A stretch of 64,000 nt of DNA from Azolla caroliniana. Its lineage: Eukaryota; Polypodiophyta. This document shows, piece by piece, positions 33,374 through 45,396 of this stretch. A model generated the notes under the pieces. The model saw nothing but the letters and a program-made list of their open reading frames with translations. It was not told the origin of the DNA and made no database searches. The position numbers and the translations under genes are program-made. The stretch covers positions 5,580,001 to 5,644,000 of the forward strand of contig JBHGNT010000017.1 of assembly GCA_043228905.1 (NCBI GenBank), in the 5' to 3' direction. How positions within the stretch are numbered: the first letter of the stretch is position 1; the number at the start of each line of letters is the position of its first letter.

Positions 33374-34739
33374 ATATGCATGAAAGTGTGTGTATGTGTG
33401 TGTAATCGAGAGAGAGATCCTATTATCGACTTTGGAGGTCAAATATGACCTATGAAATTCTAGTGGCCCTAGTTAGTAGGGTAGTATGTCAAATATTAGT
33501 GTAGGGAATCACTTCTTGTTTACACTATAGGTATGCATGTGATGGATTTGAAGTTACAGTTCGAATTACCCAGGCTTTCCTCCATCACTTCTATCTAGTT
33601 GGAAGAACTAATGATCATGTTGCCAAAACGGCCTAACAACCAATGGGAAACCCTAAATTTGGTTCTCATTGCAAAGACATGTCAGACTCATGCCTGAATT
33701 TTATGGGTGTTAGGTCAATTCCCCGCCCTTGAAAAGCACTCTAAAGAATTATGCTCATCGTTTGACATTTTAACTTTTTAAAAAAGTTTGGTTTCATTTT
33801 TTTTAAAGCCTTGTATAGAGAATACATGCTTCAAAGGCCAATTCCCAAGTTCGTCACCATGTTAAAAGGCAAAACATAAAGTTGTTTGTGACAAGAAATA
33901 GAAGTGGGTGCTCATCAAACTCGGGCAATGTGTCGGACACATTTTCAAGTTACATAAGATGAGGGGGAATAATGATTTATTTTTGGAATTGTTCAACAAG
34001 AATATACTAGAAAATGAAGGCTTAAAGCAAGGAGTGTATAGGCAAACGAGCTTTTCCAATCAAGGGGACCAATACGTACAAAAGAGTGAGATGAGTAGAT
34101 ATATTTAGATTTATAGATGGCGAGATTGAGGAGTCACAAAATGAAAGTCTTTAATGAAACTAGAAGAGTGCACTCTATAATCCATACCAATGATAGACCA
34201 TATGCACAAAGTAAGTACGGTCCATACTAAATACACACAAACGTACTCTGTGGAGAGTAATCGTTTGTGGGAGCTAGCTTGTAAGTGTAGGAAAAGTAAG
34301 TTGTATGAATGTGTGTAAACTCGCATACATAGTTACGTACAAGTGTGAAATGGGTTTGTTCTCTTATTGCGTGCAAAGTGCAAAGTTGCGTGAGATGATA
34401 ATGTTTAGCTGGAATACTATGGAATTGTTTAACTATTAAGATGATGAATAACAAGCAAAAGACATGATTGAATCATTCAACATGGAGTATATACACACAC
34501 ATGTATATATGTATAAACATTACCTTCTCCTCCTATTACTACATGGATGGATGGACGGATTGATACTAAGTGCTCCCATATGTTCATTTGTAATGAGTGA
34601 TTGATTGATTTGACCTTATTGGGCCCCTTTCATTAAATGACATTACACACACATATCCTTGCCCCAACCTCATTAAAATCATAAGGTATCAATTCAAACC
34701 CCAACTTGTTCCCTTTATATATTCATAGCTTTTTTCTTT

Positions 34740-35234
34740 TTGTTGTTTTTGTATGTGACATTTGTACTTATTTTGATTTCATCATTTTCCTCAGGAGTGA
34801 CTGTGATTGATGGGGACCAACCAAATTGTGTGTATGCGTGTGGGCTCGATCAATCACTACTTTATTTGCCTTGCTCTATTGGTTCCCTCATTAACTATGT
34901 TTCGCTTCACAGCGCAACAAAAACACAACCTCCCATGTTGTGGACTAATAATTATTACCCTTTGGAACTGAGCTATCGGTATTACTCATTGCCCATCAAT
35001 GCGCTTCACCCAATGGGTCTACCTACAATCATGAAAACATATCTTTTATTATTTATTGTCTTCAAGCACATTACTTGTCTTTCCCTCTTTCGATTGATTG
35101 AGAAAATCGAGACCTTGTTGCTTCTGATGGCAGATGGGTTTTTTGGGATCGAACCCCCATGCCAAGGGTTGCGCGACATGGTGCACAAAAGGTTGGGAAC
35201 ACCTATGCACAACCCTTTGCCAAAGCCAAGCTGA
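34740..35234 (+). CDS. Doubtful open frame of 164 codons
   Basis: The frame opens with a hydrophobic, signal-peptide-like segment (MLFLYVTFVLILISSFSSGV) and has scattered cysteines, but no domain I recognise. It lies in AT-rich spacer. Chance is the most likely explanation. I list it because nothing else covers this interval. Confidence 0.12.
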   Translation: MLFLYVTFVLILISSFSSGVTVIDGDQPNCVYACGLDQSLLYLPCSIGSLINYVSLHSATKTQPPMLWTNNYYPLELSYRYYSLPINALHPMGLPTIMKTYLLLFIVFKHITCLSLFRLIEKIETLLLLMADGFFGIEPPCQGLRDMVHKRLGTPMHNPLPKPS

Positions 35235-37601
35235 ATTTTAACAAATATCATGCTACAGTTTTTTCCACATTTTGATGCTCCTCGATCATCATCTTGTGTG
35301 TACAACACTGAATTAGTCTTAACTATCGATGTAGTGGTACAATGCACCAAAATAGGAGTTTTGTAGGTACATGTAGATGGATGTTGAAGTTATAATGATA
35401 TTTATGAGCTAAAACCTAAATTCAGCTCTTTAGGAGGCGAAGGCCAAAGAAAATCCATTATATGTTTGAGTCAACAAGGAGATGGGTAGTTTGTTTGGGT
35501 CTCTTGAACCAACATTCAAATCAATATGTACTCTAGTTTCATGACTTATCATATTCGTGCATCAAAATTTGAACAAATACGAATTTCATTAGTGCGAGAA
35601 GTTAAGACAATGATGATTTCTCATAACTACAACAAAGGAGCGAGGGATTATAAAAAAACGGGGATAATTGTGGGATGTATGTAAATTTATAGAAATGGAT
35701 GATATACATAGTTAGATGCTAGAGTAAGGCAATGCATCAATTTAAATTGGCACATTTATTATAATGCACCAATATTTTCTAAGGACTTAGCTAGGGTGGT
35801 GTTCTCTTTATTTACTAAGGGGCGAGGGTGCTATACATAGTTATCCAATCATACAACTAAGATAACCTTTGGCTCTAACAATTTGCTTGGTTTTTAAGTA
35901 GAATTGCACTTGAGCCATAACTCATTAAATATTTGCATGCCTGCAATGTATTAGGAGGCTCTATTGTGCCCCGATTATCATATTGTGCACAAGGTTGGTG
36001 ATTGTTGCCACCGTGTTAAAGTTGTTTACAAGTTTGGATACCAATATCATGTTGATGTCACGAAGGCTACATCATTCATGTTCAGGGGCATGCAACTTGT
36101 GTGCTTTATCGTCTTGCGCTCAAGATGCCACCATATTGAAGTTGACAAATACGTATAGATACCTCCCCATGTAGGTGTCAGGAAGGCAATATCATTCATG
36201 GTGAAGGATGTGCAACTTGAGTGCATTGTGGGGATATAATGGACAAAGGGCACTTGATATCGAGATAAAAACATACTAACCATTGTGCTACTTAACTACC
36301 CAAAGAGATATCAGGGGAGGGAGCGGATCACTTGGGCAAATGAATTTATAACCATGGCACATGAGTAGAATATTAAGAAAGATCCGTTTCTTCTTTTCTT
36401 TTTACGCTCGATTTCACATAAAGAAGGGTCCGTTTACAAAGAGTAGTCGTAAAAAGACTTGATACAATAAAAAAGATGCATTTTATTTTATGGAAAACTT
36501 GACACTCCAATCCTGGCACGAGAGGTTGTTATTTAAGTTTGGTTTTGAGACCAAAGAATGGACAAAGACATAATAATAGCAACCAAACCCGAACCCAAAA
36601 GGCAAAAAATGTCACACAATTTGTGCTACACTTCACTACAATACTAGAGACTCTTTTGTTTATAGGGACATACAAGTTTAATTTAGCTTATTTTGTTGGT
36701 CAATCTCCAAGAACCTAGAAGCCATGGCTACTACATTTCCAAGTTTAGCTATATATACATATATGTATATGGTTGGGCCCCTATCCACAAGACTATTTTA
36801 TGCCCCTAATTATACCATAAGGTTATAAACACACAATTTATCATGTTCTTTTGGGTAAGGATTATGAAGATTAATCTACAATAATTAGGAAATAATTTGT
36901 AGCACGAGTCCCATAAATTCTGAGCTTTATTCTCTCACTATCCTCCTAATTGGAAAGTGGGCATGCCTTAATTGAGAGATTCTGAAGCTTAATTTACACA
37001 TTAGTGTCTTTGAGTTCATAGGAGCTAAATTCAGCCATGATTTTGTTTAGGGATTATTCTCTATGTTATATGATGATGAGGCTGGTTAATCGAATGCTTT
37101 AATTACCTATGCTCACTTATTTATCTTTCTTGATTATGTGCTTAATCCTAAAATTCACATGTTTTCAATTCTTAGTTCACATTTTAGAAGGGGGGCCGGA
37201 AGCAACATTAATGGAAACATGGGAGATTGTTGTCTAACAATCTACTACTCATACTTACTAGTGATGAAGAAGACAATTTAAGAAAAATTGCACAAGCATT
37301 GAACAAATTGGAATAGGAACACCCTAGGGCGAAACGTGACAAGGGATTTGAGGTAATGTTAAGACTTGGAGTATAATGTGTTACTTTGTGAGGAAACCAC
37401 CAACTCAACCACTACTCATAGATTTTGGGTCAGATTCTACTCACCCAATGTTTCCTATACTAATGGGTGACACTACTAATTGTTTGCTTGATGATTTTTC
37501 AATGACCGCATCCTAGTACCAATCATCAAAGAGACAACATAGTGTCATGAAACCCTAAACCCTAAACTTCCCCGAGATCCCTATTGCACACCCATACACA
37601 A
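35235..37601. other. AT-rich spacer
   Basis: It contains no supported gene. A 120-bp imperfect tandem duplication occupies 36007-36245 (units begin gccacc at 36007 and 36127). A double telo-box-like motif (aaaccctaaaccctaaa) lies at about 37551-37567. Confidence 0.5.
36007..36245. repeat. 120-bp imperfect tandem duplication
   Basis: The two units share gccacc-gtt-aagttg, then atcattcatg, then a tgcaacttg block in the same order, with many substitutions. It is older than the other duplications in the window. Confidence 0.7.
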
Positions 37602-38084
37602 CATGCAAAGGCAGGGAGGGACTATTCTATCTAAGCATTTGATCCACATAAGATTCATTTATGTTTCTTTAAATGTCAAATGTTTGGCATTTACATCAAA
37701 TCTTCAAGGACTCAACTACAAGTGCAAGGAAATGCAATATAGAACTACTAAGCATGCCCATAAAACAAAAGAAAGTTCATGTTTCAAGCTTGGCACAATT
37801 GAACTATGTATAAGAAGACTTTGCCAAAAGCTTAAGGATTGCCCTGAACATCCCCTGCCCCAAAGTATTGGATTGATCCTTACAAGCGAATCAAAAAGCT
37901 ATGGATCAACAAGCTTACATATAGGCATTCATATCTCGCATTTGATAATGATTCTTATGAGCATCTAATTTAACAAAATATAGTCTATATATTTTACATC
38001 TTAACTTAGTGTTTGCATCCTTCAGCATTGAATCACTCTATACAAATGTAATCCAGAGTGTCTTATAATTAATCTAGCTTATGT
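37602..38084. repeat. 480-bp dispersed direct repeat, copy 1
   Basis: It matches 40173-40655 over its whole length, from the ggactattctatctaag region to attaatctagcttatg, with scattered substitutions and small indels. A 121-codon open frame on the plus strand here (37603-37968) is not preserved in the second copy, so it is probably not coding. Confidence 0.9.
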
Positions 38085-40172
38085 TCAAGCCTTCTATGGC
38101 TAGGACATTCACTCAGCACTAAACCATAAAACTAGATTGCAAGCCTTGTCATGATAGATGTTTTTCTATGAAGAAGTTTGTAGGATTATTAAGTAAAACC
38201 TGGCAATAATCGTACAAAAGATTGTACAAAAACTAATTAGATTCAAACCATTGGTCTATTGCAGTGCACCTCATCATCTACTGTTGTATATAGCATATTG
38301 ATAAATAGCACCATCCATTTGTAGATCTATTTCTTCTTAGAATTTTTAATCAACTATTGAATTTATGATCAACACATTAAGCTTAAACAGTAAGTTAACA
38401 TCTGATTATTTAATCTTAAACAGTAAGTTAACACCTCATTATGCAGTATACAATCCGACATCATTCGTCACGCTAACATAATATAGATCCATGATGAATA
38501 CAACAGTTTTGACAATTTCATAATAAAAAACCAATTCACTCATCGTCTGCATTCGGGAAAAAATATGGAATTATCCACCCAATTTGACAGCATCTCTGGA
38601 CTTGTTCTGACACAAAAAGCTGCAAAACAAAGTAGCCACATTGAAGGAGTCAGTAACTGTGACAAAACCAAATCTCCCGACCATATATGGATACTCTTTC
38701 TATCAAAAAGCTTTGAAAGGCAGACAATTGATCAGTGCAGCTGGTGCATCAGCGGAGATGTCGTTGGATTAGCTTCACTTAGACATTTGATAAAGTATTC
38801 GATTAGTTTGAATTAATAAGAAATACAATCAAACCCTGCCCATAAAAAATGGGTGTATGATAACATTGAAGAGCCATACGCAAACACAAATTCAAGCATG
38901 TAGGACTTTATTTCAAGCATGAAGAAATCTTGTTATTCGAATGTGAAAGGAAGTCCTAATTTCAAACACGAGGAAAACCCCTACTGAATGTGAAAGGAAG
39001 TCCTAATTTTAAACATGAGGAAAACCCCTACTTCTCAGAACATATAGTTTATATCATTTCACTTCTTGGAACTGATTAATTGCCGACAAGATGCACTTAT
39101 ACCGCTATATGAGGAATGCATAGAGATGGATTCAGTAATACTACGCTAAAATCCCCAAGACATTGATACATTCTCATAAAAAAACATCGAGAATCACAAC
39201 ATTGGTTTATGTCCGTTTTGATTTTCTGAGCTAATAAATAGCTGATGATATAGAATCATGCAAAACCTTTGGATGTGCTTTATGGTTTACCTTTATATTT
39301 TGCTCGGTATCAGAACATCAATCGATACAAAATCCATCAAAAATCAATGTTTTAATACCATGAACACGAAGCTTTGAAAAGAAAAATACAATAGCTTTCA
39401 CTTGACGTGAACATGATCATTTTCCATCATCTATGGTTATTTCCTTAAACCTGAACTAATTAACTGTTGTTATGTTCTGAATCAACAGCAAAACCTGAGC
39501 ATACACATATACCCTTTGATAAAAAAAACTTTAGCAAAAGAAAAAATCAAACCTTTACAAAATAAAAACAGGGGTATGTTGTTAAACCAAAGAGCCATAT
39601 GTTATTAAACCATCTACTGAAAAGGTTGAAAAGGAAAATAGCATCATTTCCCATGGACATGAATATAGTTATTCATGAAACCTGAACTAATCATTTGTTG
39701 TATATTCTGAATCAACAGAAAAACCTTACAATATATGTATATCCTTTGATGGAAAAACATTTAGAAAGGAGAAGATACATGGGTGTAACATCGAAAAGCC
39801 ATATAAAACCACAAATTCCAAAGATAAAGAAATCCTTCCTTGAATATAACCTAATTTCAAGCATGAAAAAATCTTTTTTATTGAACATTATCTGAGTTCA
39901 AATAAGATGAGAAGCCCTAATTTCAAACATGAAAAAAACAATACTTCTCTCAACTTTAGTTTATGTCAATTTGGCTTCTTTGAGCTCATAAATTGCTGAT
40001 TACATCAAGTTATGCAGCGAGTTTATGAGGATTACATAGAAGGATTTCATTACATGCATTACACACATACAGATTCTAAAATTGCCAATAATCAAACACA
40101 TTTTCAATAAATCCATCCAGAGTGACAACATTAGATTGGAGAGAAGCGGTTATATGAAAGACATTATGAAAA
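38085..40172. other. AT-rich spacer built of degenerate short repeats
   Basis: No gene is supported. A 47-bp tandem duplication starts at 38939 (gaatgtgaaagg, again at 38986). Related phrases containing ctgaatcaacag and cctaatttcaaaca recur near 39480, 39705, 39850 and again at about 42520 and 42720. This suggests old internal duplication of a larger block. The interval could be part of a long intron, but no exon is certain. Confidence 0.5.
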
Positions 40173-40655
40173 AGATGCAAGTCAAGGACTATTCTATCTA
40201 AGAATTTGATCTACATTGATTTTTTAATGTTTCTTTAAATGTCAAATATTTGGCATTTACACCAATCTTCAAGGACTCACCTACAGGTGGGAGGAAATGC
40301 AATATAGAACTACTAAGCATGTCCATAAAACAAAAGAACGTTCATGTTTCAATCTTGGCACAAATGAACTATGTATAAGAAGACTTTGCCATACGCTTAA
40401 GGATTGCCCTGAACATCTCCCCGAAAGTATTGGGTTGATCCTTAACACTTCTTGAAACGCACCAAAAAGCTATGGATCAACAAGCTTACATACATGCATT
40501 CAAATCTCACATTTGATAATGACTCTTATGAGCATCTAATTTAACAAAAAGTAGTCATATATTTTACATCTTAACTTGGTGTTTTGCATCCTTCAGCAGT
40601 AAATCACTCTATGCAAATGTAATCCAGAGTGTCTTATAATTAATCTAGCTTATGT
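40173..40655. repeat. 480-bp dispersed direct repeat, copy 2
   Basis: Direct repeat of 37602-38084, with starts 2.57 kb apart. Its right end lies almost against the start of the decayed copia sequence at about 40690. Confidence 0.9.
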
Positions 40656-40689
40656 CAAATTTTCCCAAGTTTAAAGATCACCAATAATC

Positions 40690-42350
40690 TTTTTCTTAGA
40701 ATCTTTGGATGGGTGCTCTATTCATGTTCATTGTATAAACCGAGGGAAGCTAGACCCTAGAACTATAAAGTGTGTATTTATTGGCTACTCATTCGTAAAA
40801 CAAGCTATAGATGTTATTACCCTCAAACTAAGAAACACTTCATGGTAAAATATTTAAGGAATTGGAGTCATACTTTTGCCATTTCTAATCTTCACAGAGG
40901 AATTAAGTGTAGAAACTTACTATGAAATCCAATACATCTTGTTCTCAGATTAAGTACTTGTTGTGACATAGATCTTTCACTACTCTATGCTGAACCGGAT
41001 AATAACCAGCCACATAATCCCTCAATAGTTACCGAACCTTTAGTCTAGGGTCAAGAGACCCTCATGAATAGGAAATGTCAACCTATCCAATATACAGCGA
41101 TGGAATCAGAATAACCGTCAGATCTGGAATTCAGATTCACAACCTATTCTCGATTCTATGCCTCAACCAATCAAGTCCCTAGAGATCAAAGCCCCACAAA
41201 AAAATCTTCAGAAACTGGCCAGCCAAGAAGAGACAACAAATCCTAACAATCCATGGTTTGGCAAGGTATAGTCAAGGAAGAGAGCAGCTGCTCATGAACC
41301 TATGCATGTCCAAGACTCTCAAATCTGACTTCTCAAACTGAGCTAAACCCTATCCATCCATCTCAACAAAGCTTAGTGTACAGGGGATGATGAGGAAGAG
41401 ACAGAATTTCAACAATATTGTCTCAACAAAGAATTTTGAGATGAAGATATTAGGAAGGCATTAAATCAGGCCAGTCTAAACATAGAATTTTCATTTCTCA
41501 GAAAAGTTATTCCACAGATTTTGCTCGAGGACTTGAGGAAGGTTGCGTGCAAACCAGCTAGCAAACCAATTGACCCAAATCACAAATTGGGAGAACACAA
41601 AGGAAGATGAGTGCATAGACAAAGAAATGTAGCAAATTTTGGTTAGAAAGCTAATCTATTCATCACATAGAAGGCCTGATATTGCATATGCAGTCGGTGT
41701 GGTTAGCCAATTCATGCATAATTCAAGAAAGGTTCACTTAGAGGCAGTACATCTAGCACTGTAATATGTAAAAGGCAATCCAGGCCAAGTTATTCTTTTA
41801 CAAGAGGAACAGGGCTTGATAGATAGGCATATACAAATTCGGATTATGCAGGTTCAGTTCTAGATAGGAAGGAGATCAACATCAGGGTACTGTAACTTCC
41901 ATTGGAGGAAATCTAGTGACATGGAGAAGCAAAAAGCAAACTGTGGTAGCAAAATCCAGTGCTGAAGCTGAATTTCGACCAAGGGCACAAGGAACATGTG
42001 AAGTTTTGTGAATAAAAATGGTCATGAAAAACTTGAAAATCAAAATGGGAAGGAGAAATGCAGCTTTACTGCAACAACAAATCAGCAACCCCATTAAATA
42101 GCATACAATCCAGTACAGAATGATAGACACGAAACACATGGAGATGGACAAATATTCCATAAAGGAGAAGGTGGATAGTGGTCTGATCTGCAGATCGTAT
42201 GTGCCTTCACAACAACAACAACAACAACTAGCAGATATTCTCACAAAATGATTAATTAAGCAATCCAACATTCCTACTGATCTGCAGAACATATGTGTCT
42301 TCACAACAACAGCAACTAGCAGATATTCTCAGAAAAGCGGGATTAAGCAA
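40690..42350 (+). pseudogene. Highly decayed Ty1/copia pol remnant
   Basis: In plus-strand frames the start gives the integrase C-terminal/linker region (FGCVLFMF, KCVFIGYSF). From about 41640 the reverse-transcriptase end is clear (LIYSSHRRPDIAYAVGVVSQ, FMHNSRK), followed by RNase H (YTNSDYAGSVLDR, QLYCNNKSA, QQQLADILTK in pieces). Many stops, shifts and deletions are present, and the YVDD palm is not recognisable. The wording belongs to a copia lineage different from A-E. A tail of about 95 bp is duplicated (about 42178-42290 and 42280-42358, each with a CAACAACAA run and cagatattctca). No LTR pair was found. Confidence 0.8.
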
Positions 42351-42945
42351 TCCAAAGGCATGTTTTTACCTTGTATTGGGGCCAACCCAGCATCGAAGCC
42401 TTTAGTAGTTTCGATTTTTTATACACTGTTTTCTTGTATAAAAGGGGAATCAAAGAAATTAAGGACAAACAAGCTAGATATATTTTCTGATCCTATATTC
42501 TTCCACAATTAATATATCCTGAATCAATAGCAGAACCCAACCCTATGCGTAAATACTTTGATCGAAAAACTTCAACAGGAAACATAATCCAACCCTAATT
42601 TACAAAAACAAAAAGACTTTATAATTACATGAAAGCGCCATATGCAACCAGAAATTACAAAGGGGAAGAGATCCTTTCTTGAATATATACCCTGGTTTCC
42701 AACATGACAGTCTAATTTCAAATTTGAAGAAAAACTCTGATTTTAATCATGAAGAAAAACCCTACTTTCAAACATGGCTAAAAAAACAGTAGTTTCAAAC
42801 ACGGAGAATGCCTCTACTTTTGAACATGAGCATAAACCCTAATTCCAGACATCGAGGAACACTAATTCCAAACATGATGGAACTCTTCATTGAATCATAC
42901 AATACAAAGAAAGGAGAAAAACTCGGAGAGAGAGAGAGAGAGAAC
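42351..42945. other. AT-rich spacer with degenerate repeats
   Basis: No gene is supported. Phrases such as ccctaatttcaaacatg recur several times (about 42600-42870), echoing those at 38.9-39.9 kb. Confidence 0.4.
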
Positions 42946-43043
42946 CAGGTAACGAAATATCGAAATGATGAGACGATGAGGTTAACGGACCAAAGAATGA
43001 CAGTACGTCGGAGTCTACCCCGCGGAGGCACAGCCATAGCCAT
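42946..43043 (-). CDS. Possible first coding exon of an unidentified gene
   Basis: On the minus strand an ATG at 43041-43043 follows a GA-rich leader containing (GAA)n (about 43073-43094 on the other strand). The frame opens MAMAVPPRGRLRRTVILWSV and reaches a CCTG/GTTCTC junction at 42946/42945 that could be a donor splice site. Without splicing it runs on to 42795. I recognise no domain and found no clear next exon in the repeat-rich sequence to the left. It is offered as a candidate only. Confidence 0.22.
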
Positions 43044-43072
43044 ATCTTCTTTCTTCCTCCTTTCCTTCTTCT

Positions 43073-43094
43073 TCTTCTTCTTCTTCTTCTTCTA
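43073..43094. repeat. (TTC)n microsatellite
   Basis: A short trinucleotide run followed by CCT repeats. On the minus strand it forms a GAA-rich leader before the candidate exon. Confidence 0.85.
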
Positions 43095-43282
43095 CCTTCC
43101 TATCCTCCTCCTCCTCCTCTCCCCTCCTTCATGGAAGTCAATCAGGGGAAGACATATTGCTGTGCGTGTTGCGGAGAAGAAGAATGTCGCTGTCGCAGCA
43201 ACAGAAGAAAAGGACGCGGTACAATCTCCCAAATTCATTGGCCCCTCCCCTCCCCAATGGAGATAATGGATGGATGGGCCCT

Positions 43283-43380
43283 GACTGATTCACTGATGGA
43301 TTGACTGACACTGACTGACTGACTGACAGATTGATTGATTGATTGATTTGATTGATTGATTTGACTGATTGATCCACTCA
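43283..43380. repeat. (GACT)n/(GATT)n tetranucleotide microsatellite
   Basis: Compound and imperfect: GACT-type units pass into GATT-type units, about 100 bp in all. Confidence 0.85.
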
Positions 43381-43522
43381 CTGACACAAACTGGTCAATC
43401 TCTGTTCTGTCGTTCTCTAAAATCTGCCCAAAAAGGAACACATGATGAGGAATTTCTATGAATGATGAGGAATTTGTATGAATTAAACCACATATATACA
43501 TATTACAGACATATACATATGT

Positions 43523-43529
43523 ATGTACA

Positions 43530-43557
<28 letters not shown>
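43523..43557. repeat. (ATAC)n microsatellite
   Basis: About nine tandem catacata units, flanked by related atacatatgtat text. Confidence 0.85.
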
Positions 43558-43562
<5 letters not shown>

Positions 43563-43723
43563 GATTCATTCATTCCATTTCTTCGATTTTCCTTTCGTGC
43601 CGGACATTTTATGGGCCTCCTTCCATTTGATTTTTGTCCGCCCATCTTCTTCTTCTTCTTCTATGCAACTTCACTCCTTACAAATACTACTACTTCTACT
43701 ACTACTTCTACTTCTACTACTAC

Positions 43724-44230
43724 TAGCTATGGGCCCGGTTTCAGCTCGAACCAAACCGTTAAGCCATGGTTTATTGGTTCCGAAATTTTTTAATGGTTTC
43801 GTTTCATTTGGATTTTTAATAAACGTTTCGGTTTCAGTTCGGCTTGGTTATAAAACTCAGGTTTATTGGTTTATAAGGCTTCAATGGTTTAGTTTTAAGG
43901 TTTTTTATTTTTTTTGTTGAACTTTTTTCTTCGCCTTAAATAGTTTATTAATTTAATAGTTCAATTAATGGTTTTTCATTGATTTAATTAGTTTAACTTA
44001 AATGCTTTTTTAATTTAATGTATTTTTTGTTTATTTAGATTTTTAATTAGTTTTGACTTAAATAGTTAAGTTTAAATTTTTTTATTAAACGGTTTGGTTT
44101 GGTTTCAACTTTTCCCTCAACAGTTTGGGTTTAAATGGTTTGGTTTGGTTTTTGTTTTATATAAATGGTTTAGTTCACGTTGGTTCAGTTTCAAGGGAAA
44201 GAAACCGAACCGAACCATGGCCCATCGCTA
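43724..44230. mobile_element. Probable hAT-like MITE
   Basis: This 507-bp block has imperfect terminal inverted repeats, TAGCTATGGGCC at the left and TAGCGATGGGCC read inward from the right, each followed by a GGTTTC or GGTTCGGTTTC motif. The flanking octamers are actactac (43716-43723) and agtactac (44231-44238), a 7/8 match and the duplication size of hAT transposons. The interior is rich in degenerate ggtttggttc and tttaatggttt text with no coding capacity. It sits in a (TAC)n microsatellite on both sides, so the duplication evidence is weaker than it looks. Confidence 0.6.
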
Positions 44231-44232
44231 AG

Positions 44233-44270
<38 letters not shown>

Positions 44271-45047
44271 GTGTATAGTTTTGGACATTCCCATGGAACA
44301 AACAATGAATTACTCTCTCCACAAATGCAAAGCTTAACCTAATCCTAATTCCCCATCGATACATAGAAGAAGAAGAAGTCTTTAACTCTCGCTCGGGCAG
44401 GATAGAAGTTTGACCTAGAGCATCATATGCTTCATCCCCTAGAATGGACCTTTTCAAGAAAACGGGTGGAATACCGAGTCGTGTGCGTCGTCGACTAATC
44501 ACGAATCTTCTTAGATGCGAGATACAATTTTTTAAGATATATATATATAGATAGATAGGGGGTGGGTTGGTAGGGATTTGTCTTTTTTCACGCGCCTTTT
44601 GAATTCCTAAAAGAATGAAACCTTGACATCTGAAAAATGCCAAATGGAATGGAATGTACGACAATCAAGTGGGTGTGCTTCTTCTTTTTTCAATATTTCA
44701 ACAGTGTGTTTTCTTTCATAAGCTTTCAAGTGATTCGATGTGAGAAGATCCCCGATTCATAATATCGATACGTTCAATTCTCATGTGCCAATCACAATCA
44801 ATATATACATCAAGCATAACATGATGCATTCCCTCATGATGTTCTTATAAATGGTATGAAGGATAAAAGAAGTCACACGTGCAAAGTCAATGAAGATTCA
44901 TATATAAAAAAAAGCCATGTATGAGCATATAAAAAGAGACCCATGCATTTGTTTATCTTTTTAACCAACTCCAAATATACGATCCTACTGTCTACGTGTA
45001 TATTCCATGTAGAACTCTACTTTGACTTGAGTTTCAAACTTGGATCA

Positions 45048-45396
45048 ACTTTTTCAATGAATTGGGGTTTTGAAAACAACAACTACGCTCTCGGATATGT
45101 GAGGCTGCAACTTAGAGATAAGAAAATTCTCGGAATGGCACCGTTATGAATAATTCATTTGTCTAATGGCATTTCATGTTTGAACTTTCAACAACTTGAT
45201 TGAAAGAGAAAAAAGAAAAAACTTTTTCGATGAATTGGGGTTTTGAAAACAACTACTACACTCTCTGATATGCGAGGCTGCAAATTAAAGATAAGAAGAT
45301 TCTTGGAATGGCACCGTTATGAATAATTCATTTGTCTAATGGCATTTCATGTTTGAACTTTCAACAACTCGATCGAAAGAGAAAAAAGAAAAAGAA
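45048..45396. repeat. 173-bp tandem duplication
   Basis: Copies starting actttttc at 45048 and 45221 share nearly all of their sequence, including a block from cggaatggcaccg-like text to the end. Only the first carries a short open frame through it. Confidence 0.9.

Larger units (their letters stand above)
30674..34739. other. Spacer downstream of the kinase gene
   Basis: No supported coding sequence is present. It contains a 79-bp tandem repeat (30945-31200), a 101-bp duplication (31836-32041) and a (GA)n tract (33319-33371). The first 250 bp should hold the kinase 3' UTR; a TGTAAATGAAA-type stretch at about 30903 could be part of a polyadenylation region, but this is weak. Confidence 0.45.

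Noticed and set aside
37551-37567. Telomere-like aaaccctaaaccctaaa
   Set aside because: Only two units, so not an interstitial telomere tract; at most a telo-box, with no gene start nearby to support it.
43462-43920. 152-codon plus-strand frame with YIHTYIHTYIHTY runs
   Set aside because: It comes from the ATAC, TTC and TAC microsatellites and runs into the MITE.
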